A stretch of DNA of 64,000 nucleotides from Sarcocystis neurona (GCA_000727475.1 KL647333.1:154319-218318); one strand, 5' to 3'; positions 12,539 to 25,039 are shown, counted from the first letter of the stretch. Made by a program: numbers and translations. The notes: generated by a model from the sequence alone, not told the origin.

Positions 12539-13758
12539 CGCCAGTACAGCTGCTACCCCCGACTAAACTCGGGCAGGTCAACCCGTTAGATGTAAACCAA
12601 GCTGTAATCTCTCATGCCCTTTTTTTCCCGTGTGTTTCCGGGAGGCACCTGGAAAGAACAAAGGAAAGGAGTCCAGGGACTTCTTTCACCACGTTTGCTG
12701 GCTAGTCTTGGGCCTTAAAATACAGAACGTTCGAGGTAAGGCCGCTCTTAGGACATCTGCCTGTGAGTCTTGCTGCCGCAAGTGGAAGAGAGGGACGCAC
12801 TTCCGTGAGTTGTTGTGAGAATTCACAGCAACAGCGTCTGTGCTTCTGCACGAGCTGTGCATCTTCAGCGACAACCGTGCGGGGGACCACTTACGTCTCC
12901 CACGATGCCCAAGAGACCCGCTACGTTTAGAGACGGGGATGGCTCGACTGTCCTCAGATGGAATTTGTTGGTGATCCGACAGCTTGTTCGGTTCCAGGCT
13001 TTTGGAGCTGTGCGAAATTTGCTTCGCCATTTACTCAGTAACAAGGTGCTGAAAAACAGATTTCAGGAAAGAAAGGGCTGAGCCCCGAGAACGACCTATT
13101 CGGACGCGCGAGCGCTCAACAAAGGAGCTGCATCTCAACGAATTTCCGACTTCCAGATCCCTCACAGAATCCCGACACCTTGACCCGACGTCCCTGATCC
13201 AAGTGTGCGGCAATAGGACAGAACATTTGAGTTCGACTGCCGCAGCTTCCCAGGAGGCACCGGGAATTCCTGCGTTTTCACGGAAGGATGAGCCACCAAA
13301 AGTTTTTCCGGCCCCTACTCTTTGCCAGTTCTTCATCGAAAAGCTCCCGCAGCACGTGACGTCGACAAGGGTAGGAGCTCCATCGCAAATATCCAGTGGA
13401 TAGGTTTTAGCAGACAGACAGGTAAACGATACCAACTTTCTGCAACACCGGATATTCTCCTGGGATGACAACCACCTCTGGACAACCCGTATTCGTGCCG
13501 CAGGCCTTGCGGCCGCAGCCGGTGTTCTTATCTTCTGTGCAGGTTGACGAGTGCGGGATTCTGCTTTGCCCGTCTGGTTTGTCAGACGTCACGGCGTGAC
13601 AGAACTTGCCACCGCTTCCTGCGGGTCTACCAGACGAGGCCTTAAAAGCATTTCAGCAAGGACAGGGACGCGATCCGCGTGCAAAAGCCGCAAAGGCGGT
13701 GGCAATTTCTAAACCCCTTAGTCGTACTGCCGCTTGAAAGTACCGCAGTCTCCAGACT

Positions 13759-13977
13759 ATGCAAATTGCGACAAACCTGGTGGTCACTGCCACCAGGTTA
13801 TCGGAGTTCTCGCCGGTGGAGCAGCTGATTCTGTTGCACCGAACCAGACAGAAACAAATATGGCTTCCAGAAGATTCACATAAAAAAGGTTTAACGGTAA
13901 TGAGACGGCAAAGAAAAGAACGAGTGAATCCTGCCCCCCTCCATATTCACTTATCCTTCTGCCACAAGCTAGACGAA
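13759..13977 (+). CDS. Candidate first exon with strong donor, unknown product
   Basis: The frame starts with ATG at 13759 and runs 73 codons straight into a consensus donor (GAAG|GTGAGT) whose GT is at 13978. The peptide is MQIATNLVV at its N-terminus and then strongly basic (KQIWLPEDSHKKGL, MRRQRKERV), so it is not a signal peptide. One cysteine lies near the end. The donor is among the best in the window. It could be the first coding exon of a gene continuing downstream, but I could not find the next exon. Confidence 0.28.
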
Positions 13978-16075
13978 GGTGAGTGTACAGCATGACCGCC
14001 GCTGGTTTAAGCTGGCCTCATACATTTTTGCCGTTCTGATGCCCCGTCTTCTGCGTGTTTACACAAACAGTTCCACATCAACGGCTACGGGAAAATTTCA
14101 ACAGCCTGCGGCTCCGCCGGCGCTGGACGCGAGTTCTTTTCTCCTGCCGGGGTGTTCTGAGTGTTCTCCCAGGCGCAAACGCAGAGCAAGGAATTTTCCT
14201 CAATCAGTCTCTCGATTGCTTTTGTCGATTCACATATGAGTTTGTGAGCTCGGTGTGAATGCCTGCACAAGGCAGTGGGTTGCTCTCGGCAACTCCGTAC
14301 TCTCCGGCGAGCATTCCTGTGCCCGTAACTTCTTCTCTCACGACAAGTACACGGATAAGAGAGGACGGTCTTCGTTATAATTCCAACATATTTCAGTCGC
14401 TTCTCTTCTGCCAGGCAGACGCACCACTCCAAAATTTACCTTCAGATTCTCAGCAGTATTTTGCCGTCCTGCCGTCCTACCGAGTATTGACGCTTTTTCA
14501 GCAGCATCTTCCCATCATAACGTAGAAGCTTCTTTAGAACGAAATCATCTGTCCGTTTTTGAAAGCAGGCGGAAACATTCCTAGGGCGTCAAAGTCTTAA
14601 TGCTGTCCCCCGGAATGAGGTGTTGTGCAAACGTAAAACAGATCTGAAGGTAACCTGCGTCTTAGTTTAGACGCTCCGACTATAACTAACGATTTCCAGA
14701 AAAGCAACGTATCATACTTCTAGCTGAAGGTTTAGAGTCGGAATTTACAGACAAAACGTTCCGTGGCAATATGCAGCCAAAAAGCCAAACTCTGAGTCGC
14801 ACTAATTCCATAACTTTAAACGTACGTGCACGAAAGTGACGCAAGAACTCTGGTTGAAATAGGGCGTTTCGCGTCCGCGCAAAAGTGAGGAGTAACTCTG
14901 CCTGTATCATGAAGCCGCGCCCCTGCGGGGCATACGAATCTCAGGTGGTCTAATGGAAAACTATAGCTCACGAGTGCGGCACTGGAGAGGAATCCCTGCT
15001 CCCGCGACAGCGCTACGCGCTCATTCGGTGCATGCAGTTCAACAAGAAGTCTTACCTGGCCTGGGGTCAAACAGAGCAACTCGGCAGGCACGGCAGCGTA
15101 TCAAAAGGACCACGTAGGCGGAGTGAAGAACACAAGAAGTCCATATTACCTAAGAAGAGAAAAGACTAAAAAGAAGCGGGAACAATTGTTACGTATGTGG
15201 AGCTCTACTTTTTTGACGTGACTGTCCAGGACACCTTGGCTTCCACCTGATTACTTGGCTGAAATCAGAACTCTCAGGGCAAGGCGTACTTCAAAACTAA
15301 CTTTAGTATGACCTGGGTTCTGAAAAGCCCTCAAAATTCACGTTGACATTGCCGCAAGAGAGGTTCATAATGTGTAGATGATGCAGACACACAGGGGAGT
15401 TCCTGTGTGGAGCAGGTGGGCCACACTTTCCGTATTATCTCAAGAGTGCCCTGGAAACTTCCAATCCCCCCTATACTTTAAATAAAGGCGATGGTCCAAT
15501 TAAGGAAATGAAGAGCTTGCAGCTCCGCGGGAAATGCGTTGTAATGTGCCCTGTCGTGTACGAGCCCCTGAGCAACAGGAATTCGTCGGTACTTCATCTC
15601 CTGCCGCTCTCCGCTAAAAACAGGCTGCACTCAAGCTGCTGACCTGCTAGGTGATATGGGAATGGTTTGTTGAATGAACACTACTCAGCGTGTCATCGGC
15701 GGAGCGCAGGCGGCGCCTAAGTGCCGGAGTGAAGCCAAGTGTCGACGGAGACTTGTTGTTTCTGTTCAACTGAGGTTTTTGCGTGAACGTCACAGATAAG
15801 CAGTATTACATTGGTAGCGCCCAGGCACCAGTTCTCCGCGGCTTCTGTTTTCCTAAATTCTTGCAAATTTCAATTGTAAGAATGTTCCACAGTAGACGGC
15901 GTCGCTCGAAAGGAGCCACACACACTTCTTGATTTCCAACAACGAACACGTAGGTACAGTCATACTGGTAAACACAAAGGAAATACATTAGCTCCTTCCA
16001 TCCATGGTACCTGCCCCAGCTCGAACAGCCACTTCGCCCGACCTGCCCCTATACAAAATTGCTTCTTATCCACAG
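13978..16075. other. Possible intron or intergenic stretch
   Basis: It begins with the GTGAGT donor and ends with the ATCCACAG acceptor at 16075. No frame within it has both splice sites. The minus strand holds a 141-codon frame (15960-16385) overlapping the next plus-strand exon. I do not support it, since its ends have no splice sites I can see. Confidence 0.35.
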
Positions 16076-16234
16076 TTCCCGTTTCCTGGGAAAGGCAAAG
16101 TCGGTGATATTCGCTGGGTCGCGAGGCTACGCAAACAGGGGATTGAGTTTGGAGCTCTCCAGATAGATACAGGCCTCCGGTCAGCATTCGAATCCACATT
16201 GAACTATCCCGTGCAATGGACGAAAATCCTGTGA
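16076..16234 (+). CDS. Candidate terminal exon, 52 residues, unknown
   Basis: An acceptor with TTCTTATCCACAG ends at 16075 and the frame follows in phase 0 to TGA. The peptide FPFPGKGKVGDIRWVARLRK then continues with EFGALQID and ends in YPVQWTKIL. It has no cysteine, so it does not share the pattern of the other candidate exons. The frame extends further upstream without a stop to 16004, so the true start is uncertain. No family was recognised. Confidence 0.22.
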   Translation, partial: FPFPGKGKVGDIRWVARLRKQGIEFGALQIDTGLRSAFESTLNYPVQWTKIL

Positions 16235-16935
16235 AGCGCAGTTTCTGACTCACAATGTTTGCTGCCGTGGTTTTCTTATCGAGATGTCTAGCTCCGCTTA
16301 TTGTAACGTCGCTAACGAGAAGAGGAGGCCAAGTTGGCAGCATGAGCGGAGCTCTGGTAAAGTGAATCTGCATATTCGTATTCATGTTGGGTCTTCAAGT
16401 CTCCCCCCAGTTCACTCTCACTTCTTCCACAACCCGACCAGACAGGGATTTCGACACCCTACGAACGCGCCTCTTACGGCTTCTTGACTCCTCTTTACGG
16501 TCCAAGTCTACTACGGGCAGGCGTCAACGAAAGCGCTTTAATCACGGAATCCCATTCTGACATGTTGTCTTCACTAAAGTCATCGCCGCCCTATGCGGCG
16601 ACCTGAACACCGTGTAACTGCGCACAACAGCGGGTCGTATTTTATTTAGTACAGCTGGTTTGGCTGGTGCCTTTTCACCCGCTATTTCTCGTTTCCTGCA
16701 TCTAGATGCGATATGGGATACATAAGCTTCGGTGCGACAGGCGCTCTCACAGGCGTAACGTTATCCGGGTAAAGAATTTTGACTTTCATATAGGCATCCA
16801 TTTGTGCGAATATCTGCAAGGCGCGCGGTCGAGAGATCAAAAGGCTTTTGGTGGAATTAAACACTGGAAAACCTGATTTCTACAGTGCCTTAGTAGAGGC
16901 AACACTCTCTAATAAAAATTCTTTTGCCGTCGCAG

Positions 16936-17169
16936 GAACGCCAGAAGCTCAGAAAGACTCGTGCTTGGGTCTGCTTGCCAGAATCCCGAAGTGTCCACGG
17001 AGTTCCTGAAGATGACGTGCTTCCCGTAAGCGCCCACTCCTACTTAACCCTAGCCTTCAAGAGCGTTTCGGCGTCCGTTTCTGTTTGTCGAGTGGCTCCA
17101 CGATCCCTGAATCTATTTCCAGCCCAAGGCCAGCTGTCGATGTACATTGGTAACAGCACCTCGCCTTGA
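16936..17169 (+). CDS. Candidate exon, SRS-like strand pattern
   Basis: The acceptor GCCGTCGCAG ends at 16935 and the frame is open in phase 0 for 77 codons to TGA. A possible donor (CCC|GTAAGC, phase 0) lies inside at 17026, so the exon may be only 30 codons. In the longer form, residues 31-50 (VSAHSYLTLAFKSVSASVSV) alternate hydrophobic and small polar residues and end at a Cys, as in the first half of a SAG1-related domain. Residues 60-77 include NLFPAQGQLSMYI. The two forms cannot be separated without transcript data. Confidence 0.28.
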   Translation, partial: ERQKLRKTRAWVCLPESRSVHGVPEDDVLPVSAHSYLTLAFKSVSASVSVCRVAPRSLNLFPAQGQLSMYIGNSTSP

Positions 17170-17882
17170 ATCTTGCTGTTCTTGGCGAAAGAATCGGTCG
17201 CCTCTTATTTTTTTTTTCCAAGTCTCGGACGCGTGCACAGAGGAATGATCCACTTGTTCCAGAAGCAAAGTTATGTTTCCTCAGTACGTAGACCGGAGGT
17301 AGGACTACGCATGGATGCTGCCCGCAAGAACAGGTTGGTCACTCTACCAGCGAAGTATATGTTGCGTTTGACCAGAAACATTCGGCTTTACAAGGAATCT
17401 GGAACAGTTGTCACGCTCCTTTGATCGGCTATACGCAGCTGCGATTGGACGAATCTGTGCAGTACAAGTTTCAGAGTTTAGAAGGATTCCAGGGAGCTGC
17501 ATCAACCTTCGCAAAAACGGCCGATATACCGAGGCGTGTAAAAATCAATAGCTTTACACTGTGCTGCCTAGCGTGAAGTATCGTTTCTTGCGTTACACTA
17601 CGCCTCTCGCATAGAAGAGGAGTTATGAATGGTGCCTGCACGCGGCATTTTGTACTTGATAGTTTTGGGGACCGATACGCGGTAAACCACTCCACGGTGC
17701 ATTTGATTTCACAATATGCTCAAGGAGACCACATTGGCCTTCCGCGTTCCTCTTTTCAGGGCGGCTCTTTCCTTGGTTCCGACTGATAAACATGTCACCA
17801 GACAACTCCTGACTGCGCCGTGTCCCCGTATTTTACTCTTCCTCAGTATTCCATTTAAACTCACACACCCTCTTTTATGCAG

Positions 17883-18074
17883 GAGCGTATCGCCGCACGC
17901 TCGAGCTTTGCATTTCTTCGCACGTATAGCCAACACCATCACCCTTGCAACTGCGCAAACCGAGTTCATTACGTCTTTTTACCAGAGAAGTCAAAAAGTC
18001 TCTATCTTTTTTCACGTGTGATGAAATGCACTCGCTGTGTGTGCCGGATCTTTCTCCAGTGCAGCGACCCATAA
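17883..18074 (+). CDS. Candidate exon, cysteine-rich
   Basis: A strong acceptor (ACCCTCTTTTATGCAG) ends at 17882. The phase-0 frame runs 63 codons to TAA. It carries HPCNCANRVHYVFLPE, then a strand KSLYLFSRV, then KCTRCVCRIF and a last Cys five residues before the end: six cysteines in about 35 residues. A second overlapping plus-strand frame is also open here (RIANTITLATAQTEF), and one of the two must be a shadow. The cysteine-rich one fits the acceptor phase used by neighbouring candidates. Product unknown; secreted or surface cysteine-rich protein is the likeliest guess. Confidence 0.3.
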   Translation, partial: ERIAARSSFAFLRTYSQHHHPCNCANRVHYVFLPEKSKSLYLFSRVMKCTRCVCRIFLQCSDP

Positions 18075-18336
18075 AACGACACCTTTCGTAGGTGGTATTG
18101 TGGTATTCCAGCCTCTCAGAAGGAACTCTTTTTTCCCAAATCTCCACTCTCTTTTTGTTGTTCGCGACACATTTATCAGTTTGCACCCACCAGTGCAGGG
18201 ACCGTAATGAAAACCTGCCTTCGGCTCAATTTCTCCAACACGCCAAGATAGTTCAGGCAGGCATTTCCTTCTTTTATTCGCAAAATAGAGGCAGCCAGTC
18301 ACATAGCCCAGGCAAAATATCTACAAAACACTGCAG

Positions 18337-18549
18337 GATTTTTGCGTGGCAGTGCTAATTAAGATTCCCACTGACTTTGCACATGCTGCATCTTTTTCTC
18401 TGGAAACGGACGGACTCACACACATTTATACTAACATAACGCGCAACCAAGCAATATCGCTTAGATGTTCTCTGTGGCCTAAATTTATCCTTGTCTTGCA
18501 CCCCAAGCGCCTGCCCAAAATGCTGAAAATAAAGATCCCCGCGTTTGGT
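18337..18549 (+). CDS. Candidate internal exon, SRS domain junction
   Basis: This is one of the best exon candidates: CACTGCAG acceptor ending 18336, 71 codons open in phase 0, then a GTAAGC donor at 18550, also phase 0. The peptide starts DFCVAVLIKIP, which looks like the last strand of one SAG1-related domain (Cys-x-Val-x-Val). After a short linker it runs through THIYTNITRNQAISLRCSLW, which looks like the first strands of the next domain ending at its F/L-x-C, followed by a Leu-His-Pro. If right, the exon bridges two tandem domains of a surface antigen. The same frame reads on past the donor to a TGA at about 18580, so it could be a terminal exon instead. Confidence 0.36.
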
Positions 18550-20406
18550 GTAAGCCGGACAATATTTTGGGAAACGGAATGACTCGCACTATGAACCCAC
18601 TAGAAACATATCTCTTAAAAAGGAGCTTCATCAGATTTCAGAAATATGTGGCCGTATCCGTCCCCACGTACTGTATTGGACACGAAGGCGCACAAATCCG
18701 GCAGCAGAACATAGGCTAGCCCCACCTGGCAGCCTCGCGTGGGATGCTACGCCTCATTTCACAATGAAGACGACGTTGACGCTTCTACAGACAACACATT
18801 GCGGCAACAAATTTGACGCATTCTCCTAAACATCGATTGTGACTTGTGCGGAGTAGGTTAGTCTTAAGGGTCGCCGACATCTCTGCGCTGCGTTGCGCCC
18901 TATTCGCAGTGTGGTTTAGTACGTGGTTGCTTTTCTATGCCGCACCCGCTTCACTTGATGGGAGTGGCGTCTCAATATTGTAAATACACCCGTATTACAC
19001 TCTTCAGCAACATCATGCAAACGGCCTACACACACTCATTCAGGAATGTTACCCATCTACAAATCACGCTCTCTAGTGCTGAGGCCAGCTAACCACAACT
19101 CAAGACGCTGAGACGTCAGACCTCTGCTTGGTGTCTCCGTAGGTTCTGTTCGCCAGAATGGGCCTGTTCTGGCATATCTTTGCGTCTTGTGAAGGTGCAA
19201 GACGAAAGCCAGGAGTTCGCACACGGACCCAGTTCGCTTGATCATCCTCGTCCCATGTTCAGCGCTCCAGGTTTTCAAGGAAGGCACCCGAAGCCGCCTC
19301 CTCTTCTTCTGTTCACGCCCCGTCCTCTTCAAGAGCTCGAATTGAGGCTAACAGCTGTTGAACAGTTAACGTGCGGACTTGCAGCAGCAGCTTCTACTCA
19401 GAGTCTTTACGACAACTACACGAAACACCGACGCGTCGCGAAACAGGCACGCAACACCAAGTGCAAATAACACGTGCAGCTTTTACTAAAACGTAAAAGG
19501 GAGAATAATATGTGAACAGGAGAGCCACTGCCGGAGTTTACTGTTTAAGCCCTACTGGTGGCCTGCGGCGGTTAAAGCCCAGAAGCTCCGCCTTCCAGAT
19601 CCGCGAGCCCGTATTCTCCGCCGTTCGCACGTCTTACAGTGTCAGTGCCTTGCCACGCTGCAACAGCTATCCTTGCAGCCCTTCTTTTCTGTGCAGCAGC
19701 CCTCTCGGGACATATCTAGGCTAGTGACGAATACGCTGCTGAGGAGCAGTCGAACTGTAATAATGGAGTGGGTGCCAGCTCGCTCCACAAAAACCGATCT
19801 TCACCATATCTTTCCTAAAAGACTGCCATGCAGAGACATCCTCTAACACGTGATCCCTTGGCTCGAGCATCAGGAAAGAGCTACCCTGCTTTTGGCAGTG
19901 TTAGCATGCACTTTGACAGTGCATGTTTGTTCCTTCCATATACTTCAAGACAGCACGTTACGACTGTCTGCCCACATTGGTAGAGGAAACGAAAGAGGCT
20001 AGTGCGCTATACTAAGACTGAAAACGAAAAAACCTGCATTCACATAACTGTATTTTAAGCGCTTTCGACGATGGTGTTTGAGCAAGAGCTGGTCATTACA
20101 CAGTTGATCAGCCTTGATATGCTGTCACCATTTTCTGCAAAGTCACAGAACCTGCATATAGCGCAGCCTGTAGCGCTTCTAATTCAACGCATGCCTTGTC
20201 TCGTGGCGTTACTCGCTCGAACGACACTCCACAGCACATGATGTTGTACAACACACGTAACCAAGGTCCGTTATCTCAAGCTACGTACCTCCCCAACCAC
20301 ACACAGGTAAAATGCCCCAAGCCTTTGCTTCTCCGTGCAACCCCTGACAAAAACACCTGCTCCTGCACCTGACGTTTTGCCCCCTTTCCGACGTTTTTGC
20401 TCTCAG
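18550..20406. other. Possible intron between candidate SRS-like exons
   Basis: The interval lies between a GTAAGC donor and the TTTTTGCTCTCAG acceptor at 20406; both are phase 0 in the flanking frames, so it could be one intron. It contains an 8-bp inverted repeat (19905-19912 with 19918-19925). It has only short frames. Confidence 0.3.
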
Positions 20407-20583
20407 ATGTCTAGAGGGGCTCAAGCTATCGTGCACGTGAACACCGTGCCAGATGTCACACGGTGGGAAGGCGTGGCACAGGTCTATCTGCGTAATTCAT
20501 TACGTTTGACCTGCATGTCTGCAGTCCAGGCGTGGTCTTCACAGCCATTCGCTGTGGCTGGCAATCTGAAGCACACCGCATAA
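20407..20583 (+). CDS. Candidate terminal exon, SRS-like
   Basis: The acceptor TTTTTGCTCTCAG (ending 20406) has the cleanest pyrimidine tract of this part. The frame is open in phase 0 for 58 codons to TAA. Residues 24-36 read VAQVYLRNSLRLTC, followed by SSQPFAVAG: strand, Asn-Ser-Leu-x-Leu-x-Cys, then a Pro. That pattern recurs in several other candidates here. The frame begins with ATG right after the acceptor, so translation could also start here. The frame is short and lacks the second half of a SAG1-type domain, so it would be a fragment or one exon of a longer gene. Confidence 0.35.
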   Translation: MSRGAQAIVHVNTVPDVTRWEGVAQVYLRNSLRLTCMSAVQAWSSQPFAVAGNLKHTA

Positions 20584-20617
20584 GAAAAAAACGGGTGCAC
20601 CTTTTCTGTGCTATCTC

Positions 20618-21295
20618 TTGCTGCGACGTCCCGGCCTAACGAGCAGTAGTCTTGCTGCAGTACGACCAACACGAACAATTGGAAACGAGAGAGGAACTAA
20701 ATGCGCCTTATCACAAGGGAAGATTCTACGGTGCATCCCAAGGGTCCCCAGGAATACAACACTTTCTTTTTGCTTCGTCGTTTGTGTCTCCACGTACCGT
20801 AGTGTCATACACGAGGGCATGACGGCAGGTTGGCATCCTGAGTTACACTGCAGTAAAGTGAGTCTTCACAGGAACAGCAGCTGTGGTGCACACCTGTTCA
20901 AGCATTTCCCACTCTCGTGGTCTGCAGCAACAGCCTCAGGGGACGTTCACACTCTGCAACATCGCGGTTTCCGCCAGGAGCTCACCTGCGGTTGTAAACT
21001 CGCATGCCTAGAGATCAACCACAGCGTTGTCTCCAGGTCGTGCTGTTCGTTGATTTTGTCTTTCAAAGATCTTCGGCACTGGTTGAGATTGATACGCACG
21101 TGTCCGAACTTACCCGAATTCCGCTGCTGTGGTTTGCACGTCTGTCGTCGACGCATTTCCTGTCGTGGACACCAAGTGCAAACGGAGAAGGCGACGGAGT
21201 GCAGGTTTCATCCTAATTCACCCGCTGTCCACCGTCTTTCTAACAATAGACTCTTCCGACTTCACGTCCTCGTTTTCTCCGGCGGAACAGGCTAG
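20618..21295 (+). other. Longest open frame in the window, 225 codons, unsupported
   Basis: The frame starts at a non-ATG codon 35 bases after the previous candidate stop and remains open for 225 codons, with 14 or more cysteines. Its cysteines are spread without a recognisable motif, and its second half overlaps two other open plus-strand frames (21004-21216 and 21129-21323) that read as plausibly. No signal peptide, membrane segment or domain was recognised. Chance expectation for a frame this long is below one in 64 kb, so it deserves a search, but I would not call a gene. Confidence 0.25.
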
Positions 21296-24200
21296 TGTCA
21301 ATGCATTTCCGGTGCCAGGTTAAAGCTGAACAGGCTGTACCACTTGTGAAGATGATGCGTTCAGGTTCCTTAGGTCTCGTTGGGCACCTCGGAGTCAGCG
21401 TTATTCAGGGTGCCCGAGCATGATCAAAAGTAATGAGTCATGCACCACGCGAATATCGGACATACGGATAATCCGTCGCACAAAGACTTGTTGTCCCGCT
21501 TCCAGTCGTACTACTCTGTCGGGTACCTCTTATTTCTACACCTGTTTTTTTGGCGCTGAAAGGTTCACCAGAGCAGCCAGACATACTCACAGCTCACCTC
21601 TTTGCATCGACATACACTGGCGCGGCGGGTGCCACGCAGCTCTGCAGTGAGACATCCGCCTGCCTTCAAGTGCTTTTCGTACTCAGTATTCCCCATGGCA
21701 ATAGACCGGGTGTTGTGAATTGCCTCGGCAAAGAGGGCCACGAAAGACTGGCACTACTATCAGCTTCACGACGCCACACCGGGAATAGCATTCGAGCGTG
21801 AATGAGAAGCTACTGTTGAGAGGTTAGACGGTGTTTTAGCAGACATGGTTTCCTGTGGGCTGGAGCCAATCTCGGGAGCTGTAGGTGTTTAGTCGCATCT
21901 AGAGGGAGAGAGAACTGAGGGCACTTAGTAGTTGTTCGATACACCGGGATAGACTGTCTGCACAAAAGATTGCATTTAAGCGGGTAAGCCTCCGTACTCA
22001 TTGAGCGTTATTCTTTGCCCAAGATATCTGGTACCTCCGGATACGGTTTACGCAGATCATACGACAGAGTAAGAGTATTTTACTTCGCTAGCAGAGATGT
22101 GCCGTGAGTTTTGACAAATTCATGAAGACAATGTCTGGAAAAAGCCGCAACTACGCGGTGTGCAACGACGTCTTCAGGAGTCCCCAAGTCCTGTTTGTCT
22201 TGCAGTAGTTCGAGTGCGTCTACGCTCTTGTAGTCCTCCTACTTTCTGATGTAATTGCTGATGCTTCTGTGTTGCCTTATACATGAAAATCTTTCAAATA
22301 CAGATCGTTTCTGAGGTCAGAAAAATTTGTCCCATGCACCGCCGGAGACTGCTGCCCAGCTGAGCAGAACGTGCTCAATTCAATGCCTTTTTTCGTCCTC
22401 TGTTGACGTGTTGCATCACCGCAGCGAGTTTACCCATTTGAGTGTCACGGTCGCGACCATGGGCCACATCGTTCACTGCTCACCTCCGACTACTGCAGCG
22501 TTGCATTGCTGAACTGTACAAATGTCTCACACGGAAACGAACCGTTCAAAAATATCCAAAGCTAGATGCCATCGCACCCTCGAAGGATTTATTTTACAAT
22601 TAGTGCGCTAGCACGCACACAATACAGCTCGTCGCTTTATCGCCCGGCATTTCCTGGAAACTACGCCAAATTCCCATTTTGCCTTCGACGTCGAAGGTAC
22701 TTCTGTTGTAATAGCAATGATCATTAGCTGGCGCTTCTCTGCACCTGTTGGCAGGTCTTTTGCCTCACACTCTCCTCCTTGACTGTCTTCTCGAATACTC
22801 AGCGTTACACATTTTCAGTGAGAGCAGAGTGGTAGGCTCTTGGCGTCTGCGTCAGCGTGTTGTCACTTGCTGACGCATTAGGAGTATTCTCTCGTGTTGC
22901 ACACGTCTTCCCAAAAGATCTGGACGTTACACCTGTAGAGTTTCGATGAGAGTAGCATGCAACACCTATGCATCCAATTTAGTGTGTTCCACATCAGAAA
23001 AGCACCCGATTGGCTTTCACTTGTCGCATCGCGTGCCGGCCTGCTAAACGAAACTAAATTCAGTTCTCGCGTTAGAATGATCCCCAACAAGCTGCTCGTA
23101 GTCCGCGAGGGGGGAACGAGACCTCCTTAGCGCAGTCCGCGAGCACAACATATTTGCTTGTGCGCTGAATTACCATGACCGTGTGCTGAAGCGTCATCAG
23201 CAAGGACGTGAGAGCAGGACGAGAGCATCAGCCACAGTGCAGTAACCTGACCCTGCTGCGGAGCTGTTCCCTTGAAACAAGCTTGCGGAGCTGCTCAGGG
23301 ACTTATAGTCAACCTCAGCGTCAATGCTTCTATGCGACAGGCCGCAGTGCGTGCCGTCAAACACCTTTTCACGCCTGCACGCTGCCAGAACGTCCTCCTC
23401 CAAAATTGCGGTCCTCTGTGGCCTTCCCACGCCGGGGTCATCTGCTCCTGTCAGCGAGCCGCCCAGGCATCTTGCACAAGACATGAAGTCCCGCGCCAAG
23501 CAACATGCCCCACGACTCGTGCCTTCGGAAGAGGTACCTGAACTGCCACGTGAAATGTGGGCAAATAGAAATTCAACAGAACAACATCACTCAAAGCTGC
23601 GCTGCTGTCATTTGTGACCCCATGAGCTCTCAATCTGTTTAGTCCACGGTTCCACCCTCACGAGAAGCGTGCACTCGTCGAGGCACCCCTCCAGCACAAA
23701 GCACGTAAACACGAGCTATCCCACGAGGCTACTGACTAATCGTTATGAAGGGGATGTAGAACCGTGGAGTTCGCTGTAGCCTGTTGAAAGCCTGGGTGGG
23801 TCCACAAGAATGGAGGACAACTTTCAACAGAATCGAAGCAAGGGTATAACCTTGCGTCATGAAATAGTAGCTGAATGCAAGCCGTGCACGATTTTGTTTT
23901 GGTTGTCATCAAGGCTCTGTCCTCTGCCCCGCCGCCACCACGGTAGTGCATACTGCGAGGTCTTCCTGAAAGCTCCGGATACCCTTGCGGAAAGAGCCCC
24001 TCTCCTTTCGCGTCTCTACAATCGAATAATCAAAATTCAATATTCCTTAATATGTGACTTCTTCTTGGGCTTCACTGATCGCGACCGCGCAAGCATGTCT
24101 GGTGGTTCCAGTGAACAAATAGCCGTGTGTGGATACTTGTGCACAGCAGAGGCATCGCCCGTCCGTTGAATATCGAACCCCTTGAAGTATGGGAAGGATC

Positions 24201-24532
24201 CCAGGTTATTCCGCAGCCGGACTGCAACACACACTTGAACCATCCATTTTTTTGCGCGCCACTCAAGAAAGCACTGTACGGCAACTATAACGCTTCAGCC
24301 ACCACGTTTGTGCACCGTGTTGAAGGTTTGTGTTGTCGAACCGTGTCTCTGGGCCGTTAGGCCTTTCTAGCGGCACCATGACACAGGCGGGAGTGAGTTT
24401 GCCACAACCAAGTTAAAGACAGAGAGATGCCACTCAGAAAAGAGGACTGCCACTGTAGTGCTTAGACTTCTCTACTTGTTACCATGCCCGTGCACCACGT
24501 GTGCACGTTTATTCGTTCTCTTCACGGTTCAG
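21296..24532. other. Stretch with a short array-related segment
   Basis: Most of this interval shows only short frames. Around 22425-22510 about 55 bases resemble the end part of unit D of the downstream array (near 40945-41005), including a shared run ending in ACGTTGC/GCGTTGC, and more weakly unit A near 29110-29175. In this copy the segment ends in a good acceptor (CGACTACTGCAG). No complete gene is supportable. Confidence 0.35.
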
Positions 24533-24778
24533 GCAGACTTCAGGAGTCTCAACAAGGAAGCATTCTTCAAAAGCGTCTAGATGTCATTTCAAGCCATCAA
24601 TAGTGGCCGCTTCCTTCCGCAATTTGAAAGTACGACTGGGGGAGTCCTTCAGATTATGTTCTGCTGGACACAAAGTGTCTCTCTCAGTACCATTCTTCAG
24701 ATCTCGTGTCGATCTTTCATGTTTTCACCCGTTGGTTGAAGTACAAAAGCGAAAACCAACGCTAGACGCGGTATAAAG
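24533..24778 (+). CDS. Candidate terminal exon, SRS-like
   Basis: An acceptor with a good pyrimidine tract (TTCGTTCTCTTCACGGTTCAG) ends at 24532. The frame carries one leading base and then 81 codons to TAA. Residues 15-44 read CHFK, then FRNLKVRLGESFRLCSAG, then HKVSLSVPFFRSRVDLSCFHP. Each block is a strand run closing on a Cys, the second followed by His-Pro. This is the same layout as the 18337 and 20407 candidates. The last part is basic and ends KRKPTLDAV. It sits about 700 bases upstream of array unit A. Its end resembles the end of a frame in unit C (36582-36776), so it may belong to a partial unit. Confidence 0.33.
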
Positions 24779-25039
24779 AGTACAGAATCCCCAAGTAACT
24801 GCGTTCGCGCATGCCGTGCAATCCGTGCGCTGTCTAGACTTCGACGAAGTGAACCTTCAAGAACGTTCGTATTTTTGCTTCCTCTCGTCCTTTTCGCATG
24901 TACTTTTTCACCTTTAAAGATCTCAAAATCGCAGACAGGACAGCCCTTCACGTCCTCCACCTTGTTTGACACTCACCTTGTACTAATGCAAAGTGGCGTC
25001 TATAGACTTCACCACTGCACATGAAGGAACCGCTTTACT

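Noticed and set aside
13407..13592. Minus-strand frame with a cysteine-rich segment (CTEDKNTGCGRKACGTNTGC)
   Set aside because: The cysteine spacing looked like a small disulphide domain, but the plus strand reads equally well there (VDECGILLCPSG) and neither has splice support. All better candidates nearby are on plus.
19905..19925. 8-bp inverted repeat CATGCACT/AGTGCATG
   Set aside because: This stem length is expected by chance several times in a window this size. Noted within its region only.
24488..24512. 7-bp inverted repeat CGTGCAC/GTGCACG
   Set aside because: The stem is too short for 64 kb of sequence to be more than chance, with no context to support a function.
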